Below are positions 46,466 to 57,583 of a stretch of DNA of 64,000 bases, piece by piece. The DNA is taken from assembly GCA_905250025.1 (NCBI GenBank), contig CAJNOJ010000186.1, forward strand, positions 143,117 through 207,116, in the 5' to 3' direction. The notes under the pieces were generated by a model. It was given only the letters and a program-made list of their open reading frames with translations, made no database searches and was not told the origin of the DNA. The stretch comes from Adineta ricciae. Its lineage: Eukaryota > Rotifera > Eurotatoria > Adinetida > Adinetidae. A program made the position numbers and the translations under genes. How positions within the stretch are numbered: the first letter of the stretch is position 1; each line of letters starts with the position of its first letter.

Positions 46466-47377
46466 GAAAAGCGACTTCGATTCTTGCTTTGGAACGGATT
46501 ACATTATATTTATTTATTTCTTGTGAAAGAGTTTCCCCTCCATATTATATTTGAATATAAATTTTATCTTAATAAAATTCTCTTTTCGAATGAATTTAAG
46601 GCGTCAGACGATTTTGCAAATATATTCAGTGACATGTGCGCCATATGCAAGATCAATACTGAACAAAACTGCTGAGTATCACGATATAAGATTTTTAATT
46701 GCATACTAGTTTTCTTTTTGAATGTGTCATAGGTTATGAATTCATTGTGGGTTGTATTTAAATGATCAGTATTTTTTGCCAATGATCAATCTGATTTATT
46801 GATCAGTAAAATCTGTATTTTGATCAGTATATTATTTTGTTACAAAACTATTATACATACCGCTTATCTTAGTAATTTAAGCAGGTTTTTACCGATTGTT
46901 GGCGTATCATAAACATCTCTGCTAATTCACGGAAATAACCCCTAGAGCTTAGGGATTACCTCCCCAAATATTGATAGAGCGTAACTCTGGTAAGGTTGCA
47001 GAGATCGTACGATGGGCACAAAACTATCAGACAATCTGAATCACACCCTCACCCACACCCACACCCTCACCCATGGTGAAAACGTCAACTGAATGCATAA
47101 CTATAGTTCAATTTTTACTAAGGACAAACTTCGTATGCAAAAAAAAAGAATATACCTCGATTTGAAAATGTCAATCACATTTGAAATGACATCTGTTCAT
47201 GTAAATCACTCCTAAATGTCGATAAGTAGGTTGGCAAGAGAACGGAGAAGGGATAATGGATATGTATAAGCCAATACAATTTCTTTCCATTCTGATAGAG
47301 AATAAAAAGAAGAGAAAATGGATACGATTGATAGGCTTGTCTCATAAGTATTTCTTCTCGTACGATTCAAGTTAGTC
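46466..47377. other. Intergenic upstream of the APH gene, copy B
   Basis: Carries about 97 bases not in copy A (about 46597-46708) and the telomere-like tract at 47041-47074. No gene is seen. Confidence 0.55.
47041..47074 (-). repeat. Telomere-like (TGTGGG)n tract, copy B
   Basis: On the minus strand this reads as about five units alternating TGAGGG and TGTGGG. It matches the position of 25531-25557 but with a different unit count and composition. Confidence 0.5.
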
Positions 47378-48460
47378 ATGGCGTCAGCACCCAAAGAACT
47401 CGAACGTCACGGTCCGACAGAAGGCTTAACTTTTAAACGTTCTCAAGCCGAACAGTTATTCAAACATTGTCTGAATAAAAGAATCAGTTGGTATGAGCCA
47501 ATCGAAGAGGGTTTGAATAATTTTCTTGCTTTTGTTGATTGCGAGAACGATACACAACGATACGTTTTAAAAATCCGTGGTGCGTGTTGTGAAAAAATCA
47601 AAACTGACTCCGAAGTTACCGCGATGGCGCTCGTTGCAAAACACACAACTTTACCGGTCCCGAGAGTGGTCGCGTATTCGTCCGACAAAACAAATGAATT
47701 CGGACTCGAATGGATTGTGATGACGCGTACCGAAGGCAAACCACTTCGAACATCGAGCCATGATAATGATATCTGGACGAAATTATCCATGGAAAAGAAA
47801 AAATTGATTATCGATGAACTTGTCGGTTATGTCAAACAAATCCATTCTCAGATACCATCAGCGCCGTTAATTGGAAATTACAAAGCTGATGGTACCATTG
47901 GATGTGATAATACTCGTAAAGGTCCGTGGAAGAATTATCGAGAGTATTTCAATGATCAATTAAAAGATAAAATCGAAATTTTGACAAATGACAACATTTT
48001 TGCACCGGTTCGCGCCGATGTACTTCAAGCAGTCAAAGAATTTCAAAGTTTAACTCTTCCGTCATTTGACGATCTACCAAATGTGTTTACCCACAATGAT
48101 CTTGGTTTGCAGAATTTAACGGTAACGGATGATTTACAAATTCGAGGCATTCTCGATTGGGAATGGTCAGGTTCGTATCCAATTGTCGAAGAATACTTTC
48201 GTTCGTACAAACCAATTGTGTATGATGAACAAACACGAACTTATCTGTTCGATCAACTAGACAAACAACAAATTCCGACTCCGCGAACAATACCACGGTT
48301 TTCACTGCTGAGAAAACTTTATGATTTACTACAAGCAATTGTACCATGGTATTTGACGAGTTTGGCCAATCCAGAGCACCCGACAGTGGAAAAAGAATTG
48401 ATTAAAAATCGAGATAAAGTGAAGCAACTTGTGAAAGAAATTCGAGAAGAATTGCAATAA
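47378..48460 (+). CDS. APH/ChoK-family phosphotransferase, complete
   Basis: 360 residues, no intron. The kinase-like fold of the aminoglycoside/choline phosphotransferase family is visible: an N-lobe ending in YVLKIRG (the ATP-binding lysine region), LPVPRVVAYS, the Brenner motif HNDLGLQN (His239, Asp241, Asn246) and the metal-binding LDWEWSG (Asp260). The substrate is unknown; family members phosphorylate small molecules such as choline, aminoglycosides or macrolides. Close relatives of this form are typical of fungi and bacteria, and the absence of introns fits transfer. The first 71 codons also occur at 25843-26056. The gene crosses the right edge of the duplication. Confidence 0.82.
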   Translation: MASAPKELERHGPTEGLTFKRSQAEQLFKHCLNKRISWYEPIEEGLNNFLAFVDCENDTQRYVLKIRGACCEKIKTDSEVTAMALVAKHTTLPVPRVVAYSSDKTNEFGLEWIVMTRTEGKPLRTSSHDNDIWTKLSMEKKKLIIDELVGYVKQIHSQIPSAPLIGNYKADGTIGCDNTRKGPWKNYREYFNDQLKDKIEILTNDNIFAPVRADVLQAVKEFQSLTLPSFDDLPNVFTHNDLGLQNLTVTDDLQIRGILDWEWSGSYPIVEEYFRSYKPIVYDEQTRTYLFDQLDKQQIPTPRTIPRFSLLRKLYDLLQAIVPWYLTSLANPEHPTVEKELIKNRDKVKQLVKEIREELQ

Positions 48461-48680
48461 TACAGATCTTTTTTTTTATTCAGTAAATTATGTATCAAAT
48501 TAATATATTCCAGCCAATTGTATTTTCGTACACTTTTCTGCTTCATTTTTTCTCTTGCAGTGTGTTAGACAAAAAAATCTTGTAGGGAATAGAAGGTCAC
48601 AGTGTCATGTTCGTGATTATATTGCATCATGAGGAACAGAAAAGATATTTCTGCATAACACATGGGTAGAATGCGCTCTA

Positions 48681-49469
48681 CTAAGGGTGAAGGTTATTCA
48701 TAGCCGAATCATCTGTTGTTGTTGATCCATACGTTGATGATTTGCTCGTGTTCGGACAAGGATAATTTTTGGTCGAAGATAGGGAATGTGGTTTGTGAAT
48801 GTTACCATTGAAATCTTTACTTCGAGCCCAAGAAATCATGGACCATCCATCGTGACCGAAAGAAAAGCCTAGCAAAATTGCGACGCTACTATCAATAAAC
48901 CAACCATTAGGCCAGAATTTGAAGATCAAAAATCCACTCAACAGAATGATATTCGAATACACGCAAGCCAGTGAACAACATGCCTCGCCATGCATGACCG
49001 AACTATTGAGTTCGGCAGCAATCCATGGTTTTGGTAGCCATAAAAGAGTACTAAAAATGAGCATGATAACGGAAATTATGAGAGCTGGTGTTGACGAAGT
49101 TGGTTTGATGTGATGAACTAGAGCAGTGATTGAAGCAGCCCATGTTCCGATTGCCAGAACAACTAAGAGTATACCAATACCAAGGGTAGATCGTCTTTCA
49201 AGCACTACATTCGCTGGAAAATCATTATTCAGTTCATGACGAAAACGATAGATGGTGAGCGCAGCGGATAAGATTTCAACAATTGATTGTATACCAAACA
49301 CAGTGAGAGATTTTGATTCAACACCGACTCCGACGCCAGTTGACACAACTCCTTCGGCTGCATTGTATGCGATGCTTATCCACGAGATAGCCAGTGCCAA
49401 CCTACGCATTTGCTGAGTGTCATATTTTTCGTGAGGAAAGAGACATTCAGGAAACGACTTTTTATTCAT
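48681..49469 (-). CDS. TMEM163/cation-diffusion-facilitator-like membrane protein
   Basis: 262 residues with six hydrophobic segments (residues about 24-44, 52-72, 95-115, 125-145, 160-182 and 187-205). The N-terminal part, AYNAAEGVVSTGVG followed by SLTVFGIQSIVEILSAAL, follows the pattern of TMEM163 and bacterial CDF-type metal transporters, where this helix pair lines the zinc path. The usual second metal-site His/Asp pair is only partly recognisable. It probably moves Zn2+ or related ions across an internal or plasma membrane. The Ser/Thr-rich tail is variable. It has no counterpart in copy A because it lies outside the duplication. Confidence 0.65.
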   Translation of the reverse strand: MNKKSFPECLFPHEKYDTQQMRRLALAISWISIAYNAAEGVVSTGVGVGVESKSLTVFGIQSIVEILSAALTIYRFRHELNNDFPANVVLERRSTLGIGILLVVLAIGTWAASITALVHHIKPTSSTPALIISVIMLIFSTLLWLPKPWIAAELNSSVMHGEACCSLACVYSNIILLSGFLIFKFWPNGWFIDSSVAILLGFSFGHDGWSMISWARSKDFNGNIHKPHSLSSTKNYPCPNTSKSSTYGSTTTDDSAMNNLHP

Positions 49470-50460
49470 ATTTACAAAAAGTCAAAGGTATATGTCCAAT
49501 ACAAAGCATGTTTCGATCGTTTTCTTGGTCACCTACTTTTCGCATTACCTATCAAAATGTAACGACATTTAACGCATTGACTTCACCGGTATAATTTTGT
49601 GTGTCATATCGGTACTGAAAGTTTGCTTTAAAAAGTGCTTGGAGAGAACAGATTGACACAAGGCGATATTAAGGGCAAAACATATTTAGTCAATGAAGCA
49701 TGGCATTAAAAAAAATATGTAAATAGAATATAGATTCTGGAGTTATCAATCTATGAACGGTAAGGAAGTTTCATGCTCGAATCGCATCTTGAAACTTTGT
49801 AAACATATTGGAAACTTAATGAAAAGAAAAATGTGTATTACTCATCACATACGTACCTTAGATAAAGTGTGCTGGCAGACATTTTATGTACACAAAAATT
49901 TCCAAGGCATCAATATGTTGTAACATTCTCAATCACCACAATCACATTCGATTGCTCCACATGATCTTGTATCAGATGAAGATTCTATTGTTTCTCAATC
50001 GATATGTGATGAACATTTCATGTGTGACTGCCATATTAAATAAATATCAAATGTGGATACGAATAGTTCATATTCATGTGCCAATTTTAGTACGTATTCG
50101 TATCAATAATGATAAACTGCTGTTATGTTATAGATGACCTATTTTATGTGTCCAAAATCCCAATGTTTGCACACATGAGCTCACTTTCAAAGATCTTCTC
50201 ACGCTAGAGTCAAAAGTACTATTTCGCATTCTCAGCAAGATTATCTTTGGAAATGTGTCACATTTTACAGTATAAGAAAATCTAAAACAGTAATTTTATA
50301 AGGTATATATCGTATTGCTTTTCTCCTTACCCTCCTTTTTCGTAGTACTAAGTAAGCGGGAATGAAGTGCACGAATCTACTTTATCTTCTAATCATCATA
50401 AAATATGCCCTTCTGTGTACGAAATTCTATATTTTTACTTTAGATTCACATGGACAAACA
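49470..50460. other. Gene-poor sequence
   Basis: No gene is supported. A 39-codon open stretch at 49924-50043 is rich in Ser, His and Asp and might be a leftover exon, but nothing extends it on either side. Confidence 0.45.
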
Positions 50461-50499
50461 GCACAATGAAGATAAATCTTAATTCATAGCTGTGCTGTT

Positions 50500-50810
50500 A
50501 TTTCGAAAACATACAAATGACATAATGATTGGCATTATGTAACACAAGGAAAAACTGATCGAATTGCTGTAGTCGAAAACACATAGATCCATAGAATCAA
50601 ACTAAACGCTATCGTCAACAGTTCAGCAACCGAGATAGGCTGTGAAACGCCAAATACTGCAAGCAATGAGTGACCGTGGCCATACCGAACCAGTACGAAA
50701 GAGATTGATCGGTGTTGGTGTTGGTTTTGCTGTTCATGATCATCTTGAGCATTGCTTTTTGAGAAAGTGAAGTGAGTGGCGCTACATTTCATTGTTGTGT
50801 GCTTCTACAT
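50500..50810 (-). pseudogene. Shrunken copy of the rhodopsin-like receptor
   Basis: Blocks of this region match separate parts of the intact receptor at 53534-54574 in the same order: 50510-50565 to about 53670-53740, 50573-50630 to about 53905-53955, 50631-50705 to about 54223-54305, and 50706-50790 to about 54535-54605. The parts between have been deleted. What remains cannot encode seven helices. Confidence 0.75.
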
Positions 50811-50829
50811 TGATATATTGCAGTGCTAG

Positions 50830-53533
50830 TGTCGAAGAACTAGGTGTGCTGAGATCTCCTTTCATGGACATTCGAGCTGAATTTAAAAATGTTTTTTAAA
50901 AGTCACCTTCTCTAGTATTGATAATTCAGGTTGCATAAAATTCTCTATCATCATATGTCTACGTTATTCCATATCTTCATGCATTCACCCTTTTTTAGTT
51001 AAGTGATGCTTAAAGATGGGGCGCGATTCTCAGAGTAGTCATCGTGAATTTTTCTTTTCAGAATATAAATCTGGATCGATTGTGAGTTTTGCTATGCGGT
51101 TTACGTTGTTCTTCTGATATAGCTGATCATGAAGGACAGTAATTCTGCATACAAGTTTCAGAAAATGTGCTATTTCGACATGCAAACACAGCTGCTACAA
51201 TGAGAGAAAGTTTTCGACTATCTTCAGCAGTAAGAATCTAAGAGACAATACTGAATGTAGATCCGTCTTACCTACCGATTAACCACTTTCGCTTCTATAT
51301 GAAGCCGTGTGTTGAGAGAGCAAAGTCATGTGTCTCGTGACTCCTGAAGTGTCTTTTTTCTAATTAAAATATACGCAATTAGTTTTCTTATAAGATTATG
51401 TGAAAAGCAAAATGCGAAAATTTCACCACTGATCCACACTACTTTCGTTGCCCACAAAGCGACTTTTACTCTTCAAATTGTATTCATAAAACTTAGAAAG
51501 AACTCTGTGAACGATATCCAAAGCCGAACAATATACTTACAGAAAAGTAGAATGTGAATGATCGTTAGGGTGCTACTACAAGATGAGGATTATAGAAAGA
51601 TAATGGATAACGAAAAGATACCGAACCTATAAATCTGATTATAAAAGGATACCTCCTCAATGGTAAATGTCAACATTATAATTAATTCAGAAAGAAGACA
51701 TTGTTCTATTTGTAGACACCCTGATTCGTCCGAACGTAACGGGTGACTCGCAAATGATGGAAGGCTCTGCAATTGACTTATAACTTCTTTGTTAGTTGAT
51801 CGTTGGAACTCATTCTTTCGGCAAAGGACGCATCGTCAAATTTTCCATAAAATCGTAGTGGACTAGTAGAATTTTTCATGGTACGTTATAATATATACTT
51901 TGGCTTCAAGAAAATAGGCAAACTTTATCCATTGATAAAATCTATGGTAACATTGAAATTTGAGTATTTCGTTGGGCTTTATTCTTTATTACGAGATGTT
52001 CCGTTACGGCTTGGTGAAAGAATAAACGCGTATCATGCATAACAACAAAAAAGGTTATACTCAAAATACAGTGGTCACCGTTATTTATGGCTCACTCCTT
52101 TTCATAAGTTAATAGGATCATAGTAAAATAGATTAACTTAGATAACTTGTAGTTCAAGCAGAAACATCAGAATTCAGAGTCTTGTACCAAGACAAGATTA
52201 AAGTGCAAATGCAGACATCTTTCAAACACCATGTAAATAATCTCATCGGATACAAAATGTGACCGATATGTTTCTTAGGCAAATTATCCCTCTTAATTAA
52301 TTCCCCGTCGTGCGATTAATTTTTCCTCCAATTGTTCAACCTCACATTTGATTTATTGAACGATATTAGGATCTATACAAAATAACGGATTGCCAATTGT
52401 TATCATTTTTCTCAGTACAAAGCAGAGGTGTGCAATTCAATTCAATTCAATTCTTGAGTTGAATTGAATTGAGTTGCCCAGTTCTGATACAAAGTTCGAA
52501 ATAGAAAAGTATGTCACAACACTTCCGACATCTTAGAAACACTGGTTCGAATACAAGAAAATCATGAGATAAAATCTTACTATATGATTATTCCATCAAC
52601 CATATTCGTACGCACTGCAGCGGAAAACACGCGACGGGTACAAAGATCTTCTAAGGCTATAGTAGACCGATTTATTAATAAGTGATCATATAAAACTACA
52701 CGAATGTCAATTTTCAATCTTTTTCTGTTCTTTTTTCTATTACAATGACGTCTAAATTATCCAAGGCCATATCCTTGTATTCAAAAGTCGCCTGATGAAG
52801 TCGTGATTGTCCTAAAGTGAATTGTTAATCACAAGAGCGACAGTAACGCTCTCACATGTTCTACAAATGGAATTAATTGACAACACAGGCAGTGCCGTTA
52901 TCAAACGTTGACAATGGTGACTCAATTATTAAAAAGAAAATGTTCTTGAGCAATATCATCCTGTTCATCAATATGCCGTCAAAGCGTCACAGTATGGGAA
53001 TATCAGGCAGTTTCATTATGGAGAGAGAATGAGTTAAGAAAAAATAATTTGTGTCAAACTTTTAACGCTTTGCAATTTGCATTGGAAATTCTAGAAAAAT
53101 GATGTTCGCCTAGTGCATATGAAAAATCATGTCTACGCAGATGTTCACTGTTCCAGCAACAATGCAATAAAAGTAATGTTTGCTACTTGGTGATTACTGT
53201 CAAAAATTTTCTCGTGTCTGTCTTTTTACCCGTCTTTCTATTAGATTTTCTATTCATTCCTCTTATCACATCATTCGTAAAGAAAGTGTCACTAAAATAG
53301 GAGAGACTTAGTATTGAATTAAAATGTTCTCGTCACACTGTTCATCTCAATCATGCGAAAGAAAAGGTTCAGCAATTATCTCTTTTCTTAATCTCTGAAG
53401 TTATATTTATACACCGATATTAATTATGTATTATATCGTTTATATAAGCCAAATTTATTTTTTACTCTGTGTGAAAAGACGATGCATGACAATGTCGAAT
53501 CAGATATGTCCAATAAACATGTTGAGACGAAGT
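50830..53533. other. Gene-poor sequence
   Basis: About 2.7 kb without a convincing gene on either strand. It contains a hairpin of AATTC units at 52432-52477. Otherwise it is AT-rich with many stops; it may hold decayed sequence that I cannot recognise. Confidence 0.5.
52432..52477. repeat. AATTC-unit hairpin
   Basis: Five AATTC-type units followed by their near-perfect inverted complement (TTGAA units), forming a stem of about 21 base pairs with almost no loop. Confidence 0.6.
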
Positions 53534-54574
53534 TTATTTGACGGATGTGCCATTAATCATTGTGTTGACAGCAAGTATTGGTTTGATTCTGTTTGCTTCT
53601 TCATGCCGTAAAATTCTATTGAATGGTTTTACGAGTCGGGGCCATAACTCATTGTACAAACCGAGAAAACATGCAAATGGCATAATGATTGGCATTATGT
53701 AACACAAGAACAAACTGATCGAGTTGCTGTAGTCAAAAACCATCGAGTTGCTAAAGTGACCAGTATAAGCAAGTGTGCATGTAATAGCGTAGGGCGTTTC
53801 GAGGACAATAAACAGTATTGTTATAACTATAACTTGCATACTTAACTTGTAGAATCGACGCCACTCATGTGAGCGTTTCATTCGTTTCTGTTGTCCAATG
53901 ACACGGACCCATAGAATCAAGCTAAACACTATCGCCAACAGCGCAGCAACTAACTGATTCACCGCCAGATACCAACTCGCCATGAATGGAACTGAGTTCA
54001 AGCATGTCGCATCACAGAACACCACATTGAAATTGTAGTTAGCAAAGCAAGCCGGTGTCAAGAAACAAGCAGCATTGAATCCAAACAGATAAATCACCAG
54101 CATGCCCAGCGGAATGTAATGAAATATTATTCGGTTACGAAGTACTCTCATCATGTTACTGTGATAGATGAGAATGTGCCTTTCGATGGCCGCCCATGCC
54201 AATAGAACATCATTTGCATTGCAACCGAGATAGGCTGTGAAACGCCAAATACTGCAAGCAATAATTGACCGTGGCCACACCGAACCAGTTCGAAAGAGAT
54301 TGATAGAGAATGGAGCATGAATAAGATTGAACTCGAGACTTGAGAATAGAATGGCAATGATGACATGATTGTGTGCTTCTTTGCGAAGGTTGCTGTCCAT
54401 GAGCAAATGATAAAGCACGAAGAGATTACAGAGAATAGCCAATGGTACGATGAAGAGAAGAATGATGTACTGTGCTTGACTGGGAACATAATCGTGAAGA
54501 GCGTGAACGAGAGAATCGATGAGATCATCTATGTCCACGGTGTTGTTTGTATTGGTTTTGCTGTTCATGAGCAT
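53534..54574 (-). CDS. Rhodopsin-like seven-helix receptor
   Basis: 346 residues, intronless. The N-terminus has NNT-type glycosylation sites and no signal peptide. Seven helices follow from about residue 30. The end of helix 3 reads AAIERH where most family-A receptors have DRY, helix 6 lacks the canonical CWxP, and helix 7 lacks a clear NPxxY, so it belongs to a divergent receptor group like those expanded in bdelloids. The ligand is unknown. ATGs at 54574 and 54568 fit best; an upstream in-frame ATG at 54787 would add a hydrophobic leader that breaks the usual topology. A shrunken relative lies at 50500-50810. Confidence 0.7.
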   Translation of the reverse strand: MLMNSKTNTNNTVDIDDLIDSLVHALHDYVPSQAQYIILLFIVPLAILCNLFVLYHLLMDSNLRKEAHNHVIIAILFSSLEFNLIHAPFSINLFRTGSVWPRSIIACSIWRFTAYLGCNANDVLLAWAAIERHILIYHSNMMRVLRNRIIFHYIPLGMLVIYLFGFNAACFLTPACFANYNFNVVFCDATCLNSVPFMASWYLAVNQLVAALLAIVFSLILWVRVIGQQKRMKRSHEWRRFYKLSMQVIVITILFIVLETPYAITCTLAYTGHFSNSMVFDYSNSISLFLCYIMPIIMPFACFLGLYNELWPRLVKPFNRILRHEEANRIKPILAVNTMINGTSVK

Positions 54575-54787
54575 CTTGAGCACTGTTTTTGAGAAAGTGA
54601 AGTGAGCAATGTAGAGATGAGATACATGGAATAGATAGGGGAGAGAAAGAGAAAAGAGAAGTGTGATAGATACTGTAATAAATATCGTCAGATGATGACG
54701 GTAGTAGAAAGACAAGAAGAAAAAGAGGAAAATATGAATATGGAATGTTATAGAGCTAACTATGATGTCACGCTCTAATAACACCAA

Positions 54788-55609
54788 GGTCTTCCCTCGT
54801 AATCGGAAGCTAACAAATGATAATCCGCATGTTCTTTTCTAATATTATGCCTTTGTAGTGAATTATTTACGTAGTGTAACGGAAGTCGTACATATTCGAG
54901 AGGTAATGTTTTATTTGTAACTAGGATACAACGAGATGATAGATGGAAACTTCTAGAAATAAGAATTTATACTTTGCACTTGTTTAGAAAGGCGTGGCAA
55001 TGAACTTTCCTGACACAGTAGCGATCGTCTATGAGGCGCGAAACACAAGGCATGCTTATAAAGGAGAAATAATGTTTTCATCATTTCACGTTATATCATT
55101 GCGTATTCAAATTCAATCTATTTGATTCTTTTGTCACAATATAAAGATAAAGAAAAGTCCTAAAAGGTTGATCTCTATGATGCTTTTTATAAGGGGCGTG
55201 AAGTATCTAGAGGAATTGCGGTGACGGGCTTTGAACGATACTCATTTATTACATCCTAATTTTACCTTTTTCTCTGCTAATAGTTTTCATGTTTTGAAAA
55301 TTTTCTTTCTTACCGATACCATGCTTACAACTTCGACTTTTAAAAGCTTTTGTGATTAGATGTCTCGAATCGTAGCTGTATAGATTAGAAATTTAACCGG
55401 GGGAACCAATAGCCGACAATATTTCTGAAGTGCTCTGATCAAAGGTAATGCATGATAACAGATATGATTATATTTAATTAATACGTTTATTTTTACACAA
55501 ACTAAATCTTGTGACTGTCAAGGTAATTATCTAACATCTGGTTTCATTTCATATCCTTCGAATACATATACTCCGATGGATCCACCTCCGCCGTTGTTTT
55601 ATTTTAATT
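54788..55609. other. Intergenic, nothing recognised
   Basis: AT-rich spacer upstream of the receptor and downstream of the type II membrane protein gene. No conserved motif is seen. Confidence 0.5.
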
Positions 55610-56993
55610 TTAGTTTGCATCCACTCTGCGTAATATGTCTTCCCATTGTTCATATAATCTTTCCTTTAATTTTACATTGTAGATCTTCATAGATTGACTG
55701 ATCTCATCGAGATTCGCATGCATTAATTTCTCGACGAGATCATCGGTAGAGTTGAAATAAGTTATATATGGCCATTGATAAAAATCACTGAATTGCAACC
55801 AATAACGAATCGCCTTTCGATCAAATTCGTTGTTTGGATCGGGAACTTCTACTCCCAGCACACCTGGAATAATCGAAGTATTACTTGGTTGCGAATTAAC
55901 ATCATCCCAAGTACGCTGGTCGATGACACGATAAATATAATGCCATTCCGTGAGCAGATCAATGGACGGAAAAAACAATGGAATATTCATTCGATATTGC
56001 TCGAATAGACTCATCAAGGAAACCTGATATGGCACATAGATCATTCCCGGATGACCTGCAATGTCTGAATAATCGTAATGATCTTTGTAGAGAGATCGCA
56101 AATAATCGACAGTCAATGTTGAGTTGAGCCGTTGAATGGAATGCGTCAGATTGAAAATAAATTCTGAACGAAACTGTTGTTTGAAGATAGTTGCTATAAG
56201 AAAAGATCTTCCTGGTTTTGGTGAATAGGACACTTTCGTATAATCACACAAAGACGGCAAAATAATTGGTTTAATACCGGTAAAATATCGGATATATTCA
56301 GCATCGTACAAGTTATTCGCAGCGATAATATTCCTAAATGGAAAAGTAGGAAATCTAATGTTCCTTGCGGGAGAATTTAAGCAAATACCGAGGATTCAAA
56401 GCTATGAGTCGAAAATTTTTATTCCATTTTGTCCATTCTTCGCGAGAAAATCTTCCCATTTCATACCTCGTCGATGCTATGATAATCAATGGTCGATTGA
56501 AAGGCATGAATACTTCGCACATCGCTGTTGGATGAAAACAAATAAACGCGTCAACCTGGTTCATCACCGGATCATTCTTATAAGCTTCATAAAATTCTTG
56601 ACGTTCTTTAATCGTTGGTGAAATTCCATTTTGTTTATTCAAAACTTTCAATTTCTCTGCACAAGTTTTCGTTAGACTACAATGATTTGACAGGCTATTA
56701 TCTATGAGAACAACGTTAAACGATTGCAGTTGATACTTGACATCCTGTATGGTACTGTGAAACACATCAATATACCAGAAATGCGTATGTATGTTGGAAA
56801 TTTCTTCTCACCTTATGTGAAAATCATTACTCCAAATAGTTAAATTCCGTCTCGAACGTTTAATTATCGTTTGAGGCTTCTGTGGTAGATTAATCAAGAG
56901 TAGAAAGCTGCTGATTGAAAGTAACACCATGATCAGTTGTCTCATCGTTTTGAATCGACGATATGGAATTCGTGATAGTCGAATCGATGTCAT
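55610..56993 (-). CDS. Uncharacterised type II membrane protein, glycosyltransferase-like
   Basis: Three exons (56993-56812, 56754-56389 and 56333-55610) join with matching phases to 423 residues; the introns are 57 and 55 bases. A short basic N-terminus precedes one membrane helix (residues about 12-32, RQLIMVLLSISSFLLL), followed by a large luminal domain, the layout of Golgi enzymes. Segments such as NQVDAFICFHPTAMCEVFMPF and RNIIAANNLYDAEYIRYFTGI look like a conserved family of unknown function in invertebrates and algae; a GT-like fold is a guess. An in-frame ATG six codons upstream (57011) is an alternative start. Confidence 0.65.
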
Positions 56994-57011
56994 ATGCAAG
57001 CGTGGGATCAA

Positions 57012-57583
57012 TTTTGAGACGATATGTTTCTTTTCCTATTCGATCTTATTTCAACTATTGGCACGTGTGTTGTGACTCATTGAACCATGTCGTGTGTAAC
57101 GTCATGAGAGCAATGAAGCAGTATCGTTACATTCATTAGAAGAGGAGAAAAAAGTAATCATCAATGATCAACCGTCACCTTATGATATTTCAAAAAAATA
57201 CATTCAAAGCAGAAAGAAAAGAAATCAACGTGTGTAAGTGTGTGTCGAATATGAACACGTAATGCAGTATAACAATTATTTCAACACTGTCGACAGTTAA
57301 CGCAGTGCTCCGAAAGTTGTTTTACATGTTGAATTTTGAGTGTTGATCTCGGAATGATTTTTTCCAACAAAAAAACAAATTCATTTTGAAAACAAAAAGA
57401 GAAGATTTTCTTTATTTTTCTTCGAAATGTTGTTTATCGTCGTTTAAACACGGCTTATTTTTCACGTCCTCTGCTCGCCACGAGAAAGAAAGAAAAGAAT
57501 AACAACATGGTGTCTAAGTTAACAAAAAAAAAACACTTTTTCTTACATTCCTGCAATTTACTTCATAGTTTCAGCCAACAACC
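57012..57583. other. Divergent intergenic spacer
   Basis: Separates the minus-strand type II protein from the plus-strand PARP gene, so it should hold both promoters. No clear TATA box was found near either start. Confidence 0.4.

Larger units (their letters stand above)
26058..47591 (+). repeat. Segmental duplication, copy B
   Basis: Same genes, order and orientation as 2440-26056. It is shorter mainly because 2047 bases corresponding to 10524-12570 are missing at 33807. B-only sequence includes 36093-36337 (245 bp), about 90 bp near 29588-29700, about 50 bp near 37140-37190 and about 97 bp near 46597-46708. At its right end it runs without a break into the complete APH gene and the single-copy region. 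Confidence 0.95.

Noticed and set aside
49924-50043. 39-codon Ser/His/Asp-rich open stretch
   Set aside because: Too short and isolated, with no splice partners that extend it.
52000-53400. Possible retroelement remains in the gene-poor stretch
   Set aside because: No reverse transcriptase, integrase or GIY-YIG-like motif could be read on either strand.
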